A DNA stretch of 64,000 nt from Powellomyces hirtus (Eukaryota; Chytridiomycota; Chytridiomycetes; Spizellomycetales; Powellomycetaceae), in NCBI GenBank assembly GCA_025526995.1, contig JAHLKG010000006.1:1178001-1242000 (forward strand), written 5' to 3'. Numbering within the stretch: the first letter of the stretch is position 1; each line of letters begins with the position of its first letter. A program made the translations under genes and the position numbers. Shown here in pieces: positions 45,844-56,054 of the stretch. Under the pieces are notes generated by a model. That model worked only from the letters and a program-made list of their open reading frames with translations. It searched no databases and had not been told where the DNA came from.

Positions 45844-47088
45844 ATGGTAGGCAACGAAACAAGCCCCCGGTACACTTGTAGTATGTTAAGACGCCTAACG
45901 GGTCGGCAGACCCCAGGGTCCAATACGCTACAACGAGCTGTAGAACGTGCAGCAAAGAAAAGCGCACGAGTGCCTGGTGAATGGACATCACCAGACAATG
46001 GAGGGAAATCTGCCGGTAACGATACACTGGCAGAGCCAACACCTTTAAGTGTTGACGCCAACAAGGGCGACGACACATTGGAAGGGCGTACCCGAAACAT
46101 CGACTGACGCGATGGCAAGGTCGATACCCGTCCCCTATCAAGCAGTACGGATGATCACAGAACGATCAACTACAGTACTCCAGCGGCATTCCCAAGTGGG
46201 GAATCAGCGAACACCGTGCATGTCCGCCCGCGCGAGGCAGACGTGGATAGGATAGATCAGCTTGAGAATTCTCTAGCCCAACTAACGGAAATGCTCCAAA
46301 TGAAATGGCGCATGGATCAGGATGTGAATATCCCGGTCAACCCTCAGGTACGTACGGCGCAACGGTGCGTACGCACACCATCTCCCACTCGCAACAACGG
46401 GTTCGCTGCACCGTGGACAGAGTACAATCAGGAGATTGGAGCTCAACAGGAATACCAACGTTCTCCATTCGAACGCCGCCCTACATCACCGACATCGAGC
46501 ATACACAGCGTGACAACCAAAACCGTCGACAGTCTTGGTGCGAAGGCTTTCGTGGATGGAACACTGAAAGATATTGGATCTTACAATGGGGAAGCCAATA
46601 TGGTCAAACTTCGAACGTTCATCGAGAAGATTGAGACAGTTGTGAAGTACGAAATGGTTCCGCCCAAGTTTCTCGTGGATTTTGTGGCTACGAAACTCAC
46701 AGGATGGGCATACACTTGGTGGCAGTCGCTCTCACCAAGTAAAAGGAACGAAATTACGACGTGGCATGACTTTGAAGACGTTGATTCAGGAAGAACCAAC
46801 ACCGGTCTTAGGTCCGCCCTTCTGGTGCGGCTCGCGCCACAAAACCACACTAGGGATTCGCTGCAGAAATTACGGGAATTGCGTCCCAAAGGCCGCATGG
46901 ATGAGTACATCACTCAGTTCAACATGCTGGCATTTTCTCTGCCGAAGACACCGGATTACGTCCTTCAGGATTACTTCATCAACGCGCTAACACCAGACCT
47001 TGCGGCCTTGGTTCAGGCTAATGAAGAAAACAACAGATTTGAGCAGTTTACAGGCCGCTGCATCCAGGATCGCCGCCAACATGGCTAA
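45844..47088 (+). pseudogene. Copia gag
   Basis: The frame opens at ATG 45844, only 2 nt after the primer site (MVGNETSPRYTCSMLRRL), is broken by TGA at 46105-46107 (IDxRDG, likely from CGA) and continues through 46216 to 47088. The capsid part includes LGAKAFVDGTLKDIGSYNG, IETVVKYEMVPPKF, GWAYTWWQSL and MDEYITQFNMLAF, the retrotransposon Gag (UBN2/RetrotransGag) type. Near 47030 the matching frame jumps by +1 into the zinc-knuckle region, so the last 15 residues of this frame are spurious. Confidence 0.8.
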
Positions 47089-49110
47089 GAAACCTAGCGG
47101 GACCTCAACGGATACGCAACCAGGTGCCGCACACACTGACGCCTCTAAGAAACAAAAGGGTGGCAAGAACCACGGGGAGAAGTCAATGAACGGCAAGAAG
47201 GACAAGGAATCTACTCCATCAAACAAAGGCCAAACCCAAAAGTCAGGTTGTTGGGCCTGTGGAGACCCTAAACACCAAACACAGAAGTGCGAAGTGTTAA
47301 AGAAGTTCAAATCCGAGATGGAGAAGAACAAGACGAAGCAGTCATCTGATGGTGCTGTTAGCACAAATGCTGTGGAAGCATTACACGTCTGGGTCTGCCA
47401 AGAACAACTGTATGAAGCCCTCATCGACTCTGGCGCTACGGACCACATGACACCTCACAAAGCGACCTTGGACCACTCAACCGTGTACAGTGATGTCAGA
47501 GCTGTTATGCTTGCTGACAAAACATCACTACCCTCTACAGTTCAAGGTACAGTACAAGTAGAAGTTAGCAACTATCCAAATCCGCTCGAGTTGGGCGGAG
47601 TCCTGCATGTGCCAGGATTACGATGAGATCTCGTGTCGGTAGTGAAATGTAACGATCAAGGCGTTGACATGCTCTTCAAATCGAATGGAGACGTCATTTT
47701 CACGCGAGACGGCAAAGATATCGCCAAAGGCGTACGCCGCAACAACGTGTATTACCTGCAAGGTACGCTGCTGTCTGAAAGTCTGTGGACAGATTCAGAA
47801 GCATGCACTGTCGAAGTCTCTCCTACACGCGCTCATGCTCGTCTTGGACACGTTGGCAAACACGTCCTGGAGAAGATGGCATCGGTTACGGACGGTTGGT
47901 CCGTAGTGGGGGATCTAAGCGACTTCAAAAATTGTGAAGCCTGCGTGTTAGGAAAAGCCGCTCATCTTCCATTCTCCCTTGGTAACGTTGAAACCAGGGA
48001 GATCTGTGAGCTGATTCATTCAGACCTACAAGGACCATTTCGCATCCCTGGTTACGAAGGATCACGCTATTCGCTGGAGTTCATTGAACATACATCCAGA
48101 TACGCGACTGTTTTCCCTATTCCTTCAAAGGACTCAGCAGTCATACTCAACAAGTTTCTCATTTACAAGGCTTGGATTGAGAAACAGACTGACCGACACA
48201 TCAAGATTCTATGCACGGATCGAGGCACCGAATACTTTGGCGAGGTTCTAGAGTACCTATTGGAAAATGGTATCACACATCAAAAGTCCGCGGCCTATTC
48301 AAGTCAGCAAAACGGAATTGCCGAACGATGGCATCGCACGGCGCTGGACAGGGTCCGCGCCACCTTTGCAGATACAAAACTACCCCGAAGATTCTGGCCT
48401 GCTCTACTGATAGCGGCTGGATACATCTATTCCCTTACGTACAACCGCATCAACAAGAAGACACTGCATGAAATACTGTTTGGCCGGCGTCCTGGTGTTG
48501 CCCATCTTTGGCCTATTGGTTGCGTGGCGTATTCCATTCTAACAAGCAAAGGACGCAATAAAACGGGGAATCAAGCAAAGAAGGCTTACTTGGTAGGCTA
48601 TGCTCAACCCTCAGGTACCAAGGGGTATCTGGTTTGAGATCCTGTTACTGACAAGGTCAAAGTGTCACGAGACGTGATCTTCAAAGAAGACTTGGGACTC
48701 GAACCCAAATATCAGCAGGATCCAGCACATCTTGACCTTCTAGATGAGGAGAGTCAGGAGGATGACGTCAAATACACCGTGGAGGCGATTATTGACGAGC
48801 GCCGCAGTAAGGTGCACCCGAAAGAGTACTTGGTTAAGTGGGAGGGATATCAAGAACCTACCTGGGAGTCCCGACTTTCACTACTCAATACTACAGCATT
48901 GGATGACTGGGAGAATCAAGTAGCCGCGTACGATGTTGGCACACGACAAAATGACCCCATTGCTGCATACGCCGCCCGCGCACGGACTCAAGCAACGATC
49001 AACAAAGACGCCATGACATGGAAGCAAGCGATGAAAACACCTCAGAAGGAGGAATTTCTCAAGGCTGCACGCATTGAGTACCAATCCCTGGTCGACAACG
49101 GTACATGGGA
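47000..49110 (+). pseudogene. Copia pol, 5' part: zinc knuckle, protease, integrase, chromodomain
   Basis: One frame broken by TGA at 47624 and 48635. In order: zinc knuckle CWACGDPKHQTQKC (47252); aspartic protease LIDSGATDHMT (47424); integrase with ARLGHVGKH ... CEACVLGK zinc site, HSDLQGPF (first catalytic Asp), CTDRGTEYFG (second Asp) and QQNGIAERWHRT (Glu); then a chromodomain at about 48770-48915 with YTVEAIIDER, EYLVKWEGY and EPTWES, which keeps the three aromatic cage positions. The frame ends in the upstream part of the reverse transcriptase domain (EEFLKAARIEYQSLVDNGTW) where the gypsy element entered. Confidence 0.9.
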
Positions 49111-49385
49111 TGTAACAATACTAGGTCCGTTGCCAGAGTCTAGTCTTCTATTCAGGAATTCCCTATCTCTAATTCTACTGTAAGATCACTTCCTCTTGAA
49201 TGCGCCCTCGTCGGAGCATTCCTACTTTTCTTCTAGGCCGCGGAGCGGCCCTGGTCACGTGATGGCCATCCGTGGCCATCCCTGAGGTCTAGTACCCTTT
49301 GGGATGCTGACGCTAGCATCCATCTCGCGCGGGACCCTTCCCAACGCGTGTCTAGGCTTAGGCTGGTGAGCCACGCCTCATTACA
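49111..49385 (-). repeat. Gypsy LTR1 (3' LTR of copy A)
   Basis: 275 bp, TGTAA ... TTACA termini. Contains CACGTGATGGCC and CGCGGAGCGGCC palindromic words. Nearly identical to LTR3. Confidence 0.93.
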
Positions 49386-49394
49386 CCCCCCTTA
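49386..49394 (-). promoter_or_regulatory. Polypurine tract of copy A
   Basis: The minus strand reads TAAGGGGGG directly before LTR1, the expected plus-strand primer for reverse transcription. Confidence 0.75.
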
Positions 49395-49410
49395 GATTCG
49401 CGACTATCTC

Positions 49411-49662
49411 TTAGGCTTGAATCTCTTCAGCAAGGCGAAGGTTGCCTAAGCCGGGCGGCGGCGGGTTAACAGATGCTGACGTGGTTGTGGGAAGATGAGG
49501 CTGGAGAGGCAACCCTGGCGCGGGTCGCGTCGCGGTAGTCTCCGACGGGTAGTCTCCGCCCTTCGTGGTGCGCAAAATTGTCGGAAAGTCTATTTCTCTC
49601 TTCGCAGGGGCCCTAGATGAATCACGAGTAGCTTCCTCCATACGGATTTCAATAAGTAACAT
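49411..49662 (-). CDS. Small sense-strand ORF near 3' LTR, copy A
   Basis: 83 residues, MLLIEIRMEEATRDSSRAP at the start, Pro/Thr-rich middle, ends RLAEEIQA. The same frame, same length, occurs in copy B (54643-54894) with five substitutions and no indel. It is divergent from the antisense RING-like gene, 179 bp away. Function unknown; it may be a chance ORF preserved by the youth of the copies. Confidence 0.35.
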   Translation of the reverse strand: MLLIEIRMEEATRDSSRAPAKREIDFPTILRTTKGGDYPSETTATRPAPGLPLQPHLPTTTSASVNPPPPGLGNLRLAEEIQA

Positions 49663-49730
49663 CTGCTGTGCTCCATAGGGGATGAAACACTAACACCTGA
49701 ATTTCCGAGCGTTCCCAAGCAGGTCAAGCC

Positions 49731-49737
49731 TTTAAAA
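49731..49737 (+). promoter_or_regulatory. TATA-like box of antisense gene, copy A
   Basis: TTTAAAA lies 105 bp upstream of the ATG at 49842; copy B has it at 54963-54969. A pyrimidine stretch and a CA-rich leader follow in both. Confidence 0.45.
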
Positions 49738-49841
49738 TGGTACTGCCCGTTGGATCTCCCCCTCTTGCTCTTCTTTTCTTTGTAGCTCGACGAACTCACC
49801 ACACACACACACATACGCACACACACGCACACACACACACC

Positions 49842-50586
49842 ATGGCTGACACCCCCAACAACTCTCCTCCCCCCCCCGACACCACCACCACCACCATGGG
49901 CAAGCGCCGGCCCGCCCAACAACTTGCGAAAGGCGCAACCAAGCGGGCCCAGCCCGCCCGGGTAAGTAGGGGTCGGTGCTCATCCTTGGCTGTGGCAACT
50001 CGTCTCATGTTCCCCGTCTTCCCTTGTTGTCTCCAGGACCCCTCGGTCCATGAAAAGTCCACCCCCGAGAGGTCGGCCGGCTTGCCCGCCTGCTGGAAGT
50101 GCCGCCGCTTCCGCAAGAGCAAGATGTTTATGTCTGAATGCCACCATCTGGTGTGCCGGCCCTGCATTGTGGCGGCGGCCGACGACACGGTATGTTCCCC
50201 TTCGCTGAGAGGCGGCCTGATGTCTTCCTAACGGTATAGTTCCCTTGTTCCTTTGCTTTCCAGAACGACGGCCCTCAGGGCCAGTTGACGTGCGGCGCCC
50301 CCCACTGCAACTGGGTCCTCTTCTTTGCGGCCATCCCCGCCGGGTGCGAGTTCGCTGGCTGCAACCATGTCGGAGCGGACCTCCGCATGTTTCCATGCAA
50401 CCATCTCCACTGCATGGGCCACGTCCGCGCGTAAGTAGTACTCTTCGGCCTGCTGCTGTCTTACCTGACTAACTCAGCTCTCTTCGCAGCGAGATGAACA
50501 TGGCAAATTACACCCCCCTCCGGTGCAGGTTGGGCGACCGGTGCCACGGCAACCGGTGCCAATTCTCCTTCACCAAGATTGGTTGA
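49842..50586 (+). CDS. Antisense double RING-like zinc protein of the chromovirus, copy A
   Basis: Four exons, 49842-49961, 50037-50189, 50264-50430 and 50490-50586, 178 residues; introns of 75, 74 and 59 nt all have good GTAAGT/GTATGT donors and CAG acceptors. The N-terminus is Pro/Thr/Lys-rich with basic GKRRPAQQLAKGATKRAQ, a possible nuclear signal. A first RING-like unit is CWKC-x12-CHHLVCRPC (C-x2-C ... C-x-H-x2-C-x2-C) followed by CGAPHC. A second is CEFAGC ... CNHLHCMGH (again C-x-H-x2-C-x2-H). The tail has CRLGDRCHGNRC. It lies on the strand opposite to gag-pol, between pol and the 3' LTR. RING folds often act in ubiquitin transfer; here the spacing is atypical, so DNA, RNA or protein binding is equally possible. 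Confidence 0.7.
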
Positions 50587-50835
50587 TTAGTTCTCCCCCC
50601 CCTCCTTCTTGTACATACTTTCACTTGTTGTCTGTTGCTCCTTTGGAGCCTGGCCTTTGGCCCGTATAATCAAATTCAGTACCACAATCTCATCGCTGTA
50701 CTTGCCTTCTCATCGCTGTGCTCCCTTGAGTCTTGTGGCATTTCGTATGCGTCCGCTGTGTCCAATGTCACTTGGCTTCCTCCTGGCTATGGTGCTCATG
50801 GTAGATGCCCTGCATCACACTTCCCCGTTGGGAAG

Positions 50836-51433
50836 ACCGCCCAGCGGTTCCCCGGCCATCGTCCAACAATGCCGGTATCTCACCTAGTGAGGTCTACTGC
50901 ATTGCAGTCTTCGGCTCATCGCCCAGCGATCCCGGCGTCTTGCACTGCGAGATATGCTGCCCAGCAGCCTTCGGCCATCGTCCGACGATGCCGGCATCTC
51001 ACCTTGTGAGGTCCACTGCCTCGCAGTCTTCGGCCATTGTCCAACAATGCCGGCATCTCACCTCGTGAGGTCTACTGCCTCGCAGTCTTTGGCTCATTGC
51101 CCAGCGATCCCGGCATCTCGCCCAGCGAGGTATGTTGCCCAGCGACCTTCGGCCCATCGTCAAAAGATGCCGGTATCTTGGCCGAAACCTTTCTCTTCCC
51201 CTTCGCGTAGGTATGTACCACGGCCATGGTCCCTGCGGGTCTCGAGGTACGCCGCCATGCAAATCTGGTGCCGGTCACCTTGCATCGGCAAGCCTTCGGC
51301 TCATTGCCCAGCGATCCCGGCATCTCACCCAGTGAGGTATGCTGCCCAGCAGCCTTTGGCCATCGTCCAACGATGCCGGCATCTCGCCCAGCAAGGTATG
51401 CTGCCCAGCAGCCTCCGGCCATCGTCCAACGAT
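50836..51433. repeat. Hairpin array, copy A
   Basis: About 25 small inverted repeats in 598 bp, nearly all with a 5-bp stem and a 3-nt loop, spaced about 19-20 nt, with a higher-order period of 59-60 bp. Examples: ACCGC-CCA-GCGGT (50836), CTCAC-CTA-GTGAG (50879), ACTGC-ATT-GCAGT (50896), ATCGC-CCA-GCGAT (50918), GCTGC-CCA-GCAGC (50956), ATCGT-CCG-ACGAT (50977), ATTGT-CCA-ACAAT (51036), CTCGC-CCA-GCGAG (51117), GTTGC-CCA-GCGAC (51134). Stem arms change together between units while loops vary freely (CCA, CCG, CTC, CTT, CTA, ATT, ACT). A gap of about 100 bp (51169-51268) without hairpins interrupts the array. It lies between the stops of pol and the antisense gene. Confidence 0.9.
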
Positions 51434-51507
51434 GCCGGGATCTTGCACTATAATGTCCTCTACCTCAAGTAGCATCTCTCTTGTTAATTTACGGTACAGC
51501 TCGCTAT

Positions 51508-54342
51508 CTAGGTTCTCTTATGTCGCCTGGCCGCTAGCCTTTGGCCGCGGTCCTCTCTGGGGTGCTCCCGGAGCCATTCTTCCAATGCGGTCGTTCCCTT
51601 CACGTGTGCATACGGCTCCCACGTGTTCTGGGTGTTGTCGTAACCTGTCCACTTGACTAAGAACTGCTCGGTGTATCTGTGCCATCTGGCATTTAGGATC
51701 TTGTCCACTTGGTAGGTCTCCTGACCGTCTTTGTCCTTCTCGGGCTCAGGCGGGGCGGTGACCTGTCTGTACGGGGTACCGCCCGGGGCATGATAACGTC
51801 TCAGAATGCTGACATGAAAGACTGGGTGCAACCCGGTGAACTCCTTGGGTAGTTCGAGCTTGTAGGTGTCAGGATGCGGGCCCTTGCCGCGTACTGTGAA
51901 TGGCCCAATCCATTGTTCAGCCAGGTTTTTGTTCCTTGTGGTGACGCTGGTAATTGCAATACCCTCACGATGAAGTAAGACCTTGTCACCCTCTCGGTAT
52001 GCTTCCGTGTGCTTCTTGCGGTCATAGTACTTTGCCTGCTGGTCCTGTGCGTCTCGGAGCCGTTGCTGCACAATGCGACTCACGTCGGCAAATTCCTTAA
52101 TCCGTCTCTCCACGGCGGTTTGTGCCAATTGTCTTATCATCTCTCCGGGGTTAGGTGCTACCCATTGGTTCGGTACCCGGGGAACGCGGCCTAGGTCAAT
52201 CTCGAAAGGGGATAGTCCCGTCGACGTCTGCAGCGTTCGGTTATAGTTGTACTCGAGTGTGGGGAGTAAACTCTTCCAGTTGGAGCCGGCATAGTCAAGA
52301 AAGGGGCCCATGATTCCCTTGATCGTCTTGATGGCGTTCTCCGCCTTGCCATCGGTCTGTTGGTGTCATGCCAACAAGAGTTCTTGCTTGACGTCGAGTG
52401 CCTGCATGAGGTACCGCCAGAATTCTGATAGCCACTTGGGGTCCCGATCGCTCACAATGGTGTGGGGTAACCCCGTGTGGCGAAATGCCTGTTCCAGAAA
52501 GAGTTGAGCTGTCTCCGGAGCTGTAGCGTGTGTGTTAGTAGGTAGAAGTATCACGCGGCATGAAAGGTAGTCAACGATGAGGAGTACGGCGTCCGCCGTC
52601 TTGGTCGGTCTCTTGCCGGTGTGGTGCGAAGGGTTCTTCGTCACGTCGGGCTCTACCCGAGGTTCCCCCCCCCTTAGAGCCTGACGTGGGGAAGAATACA
52701 TCCATGCCGATTTGTTGCCAACGAGCGTCGGGGATTGGTAAGCTGCGGAGGAAGCCGATCTGCGCGGTTCGCTTGTGACGTTGGCAGGTAGGGCAGGTGC
52801 GGACATATTGGTACACATCACGTTCCATGTGGGGCCAGTAGTACAACTCCAGAAGTTTGGCGAGCGTCCGTTGGACACCGGAGTGACCACCGTTCGCGAG
52901 GGAGTCGTGATGAATCTGAAGGAGTGGCCCCCGCAAGCTGTCGGGGACGTACCGACGGTCATGGTACATCAAGAATCGGTGCGGAGGGGAGTCCACTGTC
53001 CGGAATCGGCGTGCATGGCCTGATAGGTTCTCCGGGGGACTGTTGATGGTTAGTAAGATGTTTTGGCCGAAATCATCCGATGTGAGCGCTTGGGTCCAGT
53101 CCGCATCGGTCGGCATGTGCGTCATGACGGGCTGCTCCGTCTGCACAATGGCGGTGACCACGTCAATCTTGGCCTGGCAGGTTGCACACTTGGGGGCGTA
53201 AGTCAGGTCGCGACTGAGGAAGTCGGCGATCGAATTCCATGTGCCGGGGAGGTATTCCAATGAGAAATCGAACTGTTGGAGGAACTAGACCTAGCCGGCT
53301 TGGTGACATGACAGGTGGGGTTGTTCCTGGAGGTAGATCAGGGATTTGTGGTCAACAAATGCCCGGAATGGGCAGCCGATGAGGTAATGGCGGTTGGCGC
53401 GTATGGATTTGACTAATCCCAGCAGTTCTTGTTCATGCACGGGGTATCGGGTCTCGGCGGGTTGCATCTTGCGGGAGTAGTATGTCACCAGGCAAAGTTG
53501 CGGAAGGTTGGCTAAGCCCGATTTGGTGGTTGGTAGTGGGTGAGGGTAAGGGAAATCCCCTTTGGCCGGCTGTGCCAGCCATCCGCCGTAAGCGTAGCCC
53601 AATGCGTCCGTGAACAAGTAGGTGTCGAGCGCCGGGTCGAAGTACGCTAGGGTGGGTGCCGAGGAGCATAATTCCTTTAAGCGATTGAACGCTCGGTCCT
53701 CCTCGTCACCCCACTGCCATGGGCGGTTGCCGGATTGCAGATTCGTTAGTGGTAGGGCAATCTGTGCATACTCGGGGATGTATTCCTTGACATAGTTGAG
53801 GAGGCCCATGAAGCTAAGGAGCTCCAGAGAGTTGGTCGGGCGAGGCCGTTACCGGACCGCGGTCACCTTGGAGAGGGCGATACTCAGGCCATCCTTGCTG
53901 ACTCGGTGGCCGCAGAACTCGACTTTGTCAACAGCCCATTGACATTTACTGGGTTTGACGTGAAGGCGATGTTCCGCCAAGGTCTTGAGGATCTTGTCAA
54001 CGTGCTGAATGTGCGAATTCATGTCGGTGCTGAATATGAGAATATTGTCGAGGTATGAGATCACGTAGGTGTCGTATTTGTCGCCCAAGAGTTTGTTGGT
54101 GAGTCGCTGGAATGTAGCAGGTGCATTAGTTAAGCCGAAAGGTAGAACATTGTATTCGAAGTGTCCAAAACGTGTTCGGAACGCTGTTTTCTCCCTATCT
54201 TCCGGTCGAATCATGATGCAGTGGTACGCGTCACGGATGTCGATCGCGGTAAATACCTGCATGTTGACAAGCCTGTCGCGCAGTTCCGAGAGGTTCGGAA
54301 GTGACGTGGCATCCTTGTGGGTCATCTTGTTCAGTGCCCGGA
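51508..54342 (-). pseudogene. Chromovirus pol of copy A, truncated and decayed
   Basis: Begins inside reverse transcriptase (YRALNK-equivalent junction with LTR2, then MTHKDATSLPNL), keeps the catalytic segment as YLDNILIF (second Asp changed to Asn; copy B has YLDDILIF), RNase H, integrase and chromodomain. Defects: TAA at 53849 and TGA at 52366 shared with copy B; two TAG codons near 53286-53295 where copy B has TGG and GAG; and one extra C in a C-run at about 52665-52675 that shifts the frame in integrase. The chromodomain frame (YQVDKILNARW, FLVKWTGY, NTWEPY) is intact to the stop at 51508. Confidence 0.85.
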
Positions 54343-54617
54343 TGTAATAATACTAGCTCCGTTGCCAGAGTCTAGTCTTCTATTCGGGAATTCCCTATGT
54401 CTAGTTCTACTGTAAGATCTCTAAGTCTTGAATGCGCCTTCGTCGGAGCATTCCTACTTTTCTTCTAGGCCGCGGAGCGGCCCTGGTCACGTGATGGCCA
54501 TCCGTGGCCATCCCTGAGGTCTAGTACCCTTCGGGATGCTGACACTAGCATCCATCTCGCGCGGGACCCCTCCCGACGCGTGTCTAGGCTTAGGCTGGTG
54601 AGCCACGCCTCATTACA
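54343..54617 (-). repeat. Gypsy LTR2 (middle LTR)
   Basis: 275 bp, TGTAA ... TTACA. It serves as 3' LTR of copy B and 5' LTR of copy A. It differs at about 13 sites from LTR1 and LTR3, for example TAGCTCC for TAGGTCC and TCTAAGTC for CTTCCTC. Confidence 0.93.
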
Positions 54618-54626
54618 CCCCCCTTA
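54618..54626 (-). promoter_or_regulatory. Polypurine tract of copy B
   Basis: TAAGGGGGG on the minus strand directly before LTR2. Confidence 0.75.
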
Positions 54627-54642
54627 GATTCGCGATTATCTC

Positions 54643-54894
54643 TTAGGCCCGAATCTCTTCAGCGAGGCGAAGCTTGCCTAAGCCGGGCGGCGGCGGGTTA
54701 ACGGATGCTGACGTGGTTGTGGGAAGATGAGGCTGGGGAGGCGGCCCTGGCGCGGGTCGCGTCGCGGTAGTCTCCAACGGGTAGTCTCCGCCCTTCGTGG
54801 TGCGTGAAATTGTCGGAAAGTCTATTTCTCTCTTTGCAGGGGCCCTAGATGAATCACGAGTAGCTTCCTCCATGCGGATTTCGATAAGTAACAT
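54643..54894 (-). CDS. Small sense-strand ORF near 3' LTR, copy B
   Basis: 83 residues, counterpart of 49411-49662, differing by five substitutions (for example ILRTT to ISRTT and GLPLQ to GPPPQ), no indel. See copy A entry for interpretation. Confidence 0.35.
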   Translation of the reverse strand: MLLIEIRMEEATRDSSRAPAKREIDFPTISRTTKGGDYPLETTATRPAPGPPPQPHLPTTTSASVNPPPPGLGKLRLAEEIRA

Positions 54895-54962
54895 CTGCTG
54901 CGCTCCGTAGGGGATGAAACACTAACACCTGAATTTCCGAGCGTTCCCAAGCAGGTCAAGCC

Positions 54963-54969
54963 TTTAAAA
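54963..54969 (+). promoter_or_regulatory. TATA-like box of antisense gene, copy B
   Basis: TTTAAAA 97 bp upstream of the ATG at 55066. Confidence 0.45.
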
Positions 54970-55065
54970 GGTACTGCCCGTTGAATCTCCCCCCTCTCGC
55001 TCTTCTTTCCTTTGTAGCCCGACACACACACATCACACACACATACATACATACATACAAACAAC

Positions 55066-55804
55066 ATGGCCGACGTTGCCAACAACTCTCCTCTCCCCTC
55101 TGACACCACCACCGCGGGCAAGCGCCGGCCCACCCAACAACTCGCAAAGGGCGCGACCAAGCGGGCCCAGCCCGCCCGGGTAAGTAGGGGTCGGTGCTCA
55201 TCCTCGGCTGTGGCAACTTGTCTCATGTTCCCCGTCTTCCCTTGTTGTCTCCAGGACCCCTCGGTCCATGAAAAGTCCACCCCCGAGAGGTCGGCCGACT
55301 TGCCCGCCTGCTGGAAGTGCCGCCACTTCCGCAAAAGCAAGATGTTTATGTCTGAATGCCACCATCTGGTGTGCCGGCCCTGCATCGTGGCGGCGGCCGA
55401 CGACACGGTATGTTCCCTTTTGCTGAGAGGCGGCCTGATGTCTTCCTAACGGTATAGTTCCCTTGTTCCTTTGCTTTCCAGAACGACGGCCCTCAGGGCC
55501 AGTTGACGTGCGGTGCCCCCCACTGCGACCGGGTCCTCTTCTTTGCGGCCATCCCCGCCGGGTGCCAGTTTGCTGGCTGCAACCATGTCGGAGCGGACCT
55601 CCGCATGTTTCCATGCAACCATCTCCACTGCATGGGCCACGTCCGCGGGTAAGTAGTACTCTTTGGCCTGCTGCTGTCTTACCTGACTAACTCAGCTCTC
55701 TTCGCAGCGAGATGAACGTGGCAAATTACACCCCCCTCCGGTGCGGGTTGGGCGACCGGTGCCACGGCAACCGGTGCCAATTCTTCTTCACCAAGATTGG
55801 TTGA
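55066..55804 (+). CDS. Antisense double RING-like zinc protein of the chromovirus, copy B
   Basis: Four exons, 55066-55179, 55255-55407, 55482-55648 and 55708-55804, 176 residues. Same exon phases and same intron lengths as copy A. All Cys and His of both RING-like units are kept; changes are outside them or conservative (CEFAGC to CQFAGC, HCNWV to HCDRV, CRLG to CGLG). The only length differences are two in-frame losses in the Pro/Thr-rich N-terminus. The leader differs from copy A by CA/ACAT repeat changes. Intact coding capacity contrasts with the nonsense codons in gag and pol of the same element. Confidence 0.7.
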
Positions 55805-56054
55805 TTAGTTCTCCCCCCCCCTCCTTCTTGTACATACTTTCACTTGTTGTCTGTTGCTCCTTCGGGGCCTGGCCTTCGGCCCGTATAATCAAATTCAGTA
55901 CCACAATCTCATCGCTGTACTTGCCTTCTCATCGCTGTGCTCCCTTGAGTCTTGTGCCATTTCGTATGCGTCCGCTGTGTCCAATGTCACTTGGCTTCCT
56001 CCCGGCTATGGTGCTCATGGTAGATGCCCTGCATCACACTTCCCCGTTGGGAAG

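Noticed and set aside
46105..48637. TGA recoded as an amino acid in this genome
   Set aside because: Host genes such as ATP11, the EamA transporter and QCR7 use TGA as their natural stop at conserved C-termini; the in-frame TGA codons are limited to retroelements and fit decay.
50836..51433. CRISPR-like array because of regular short repeats
   Set aside because: Units are palindromes that vary from one to the next, spacers are not unique, and the locus lies in a eukaryotic retroelement. No cas-like gene is present.
54822..55406. 194-residue minus-strand frame across the antisense RING-like gene
   Set aside because: Runs through introns and exons of the spliced plus-strand gene, and the equivalent frame in copy A is broken into shorter pieces.
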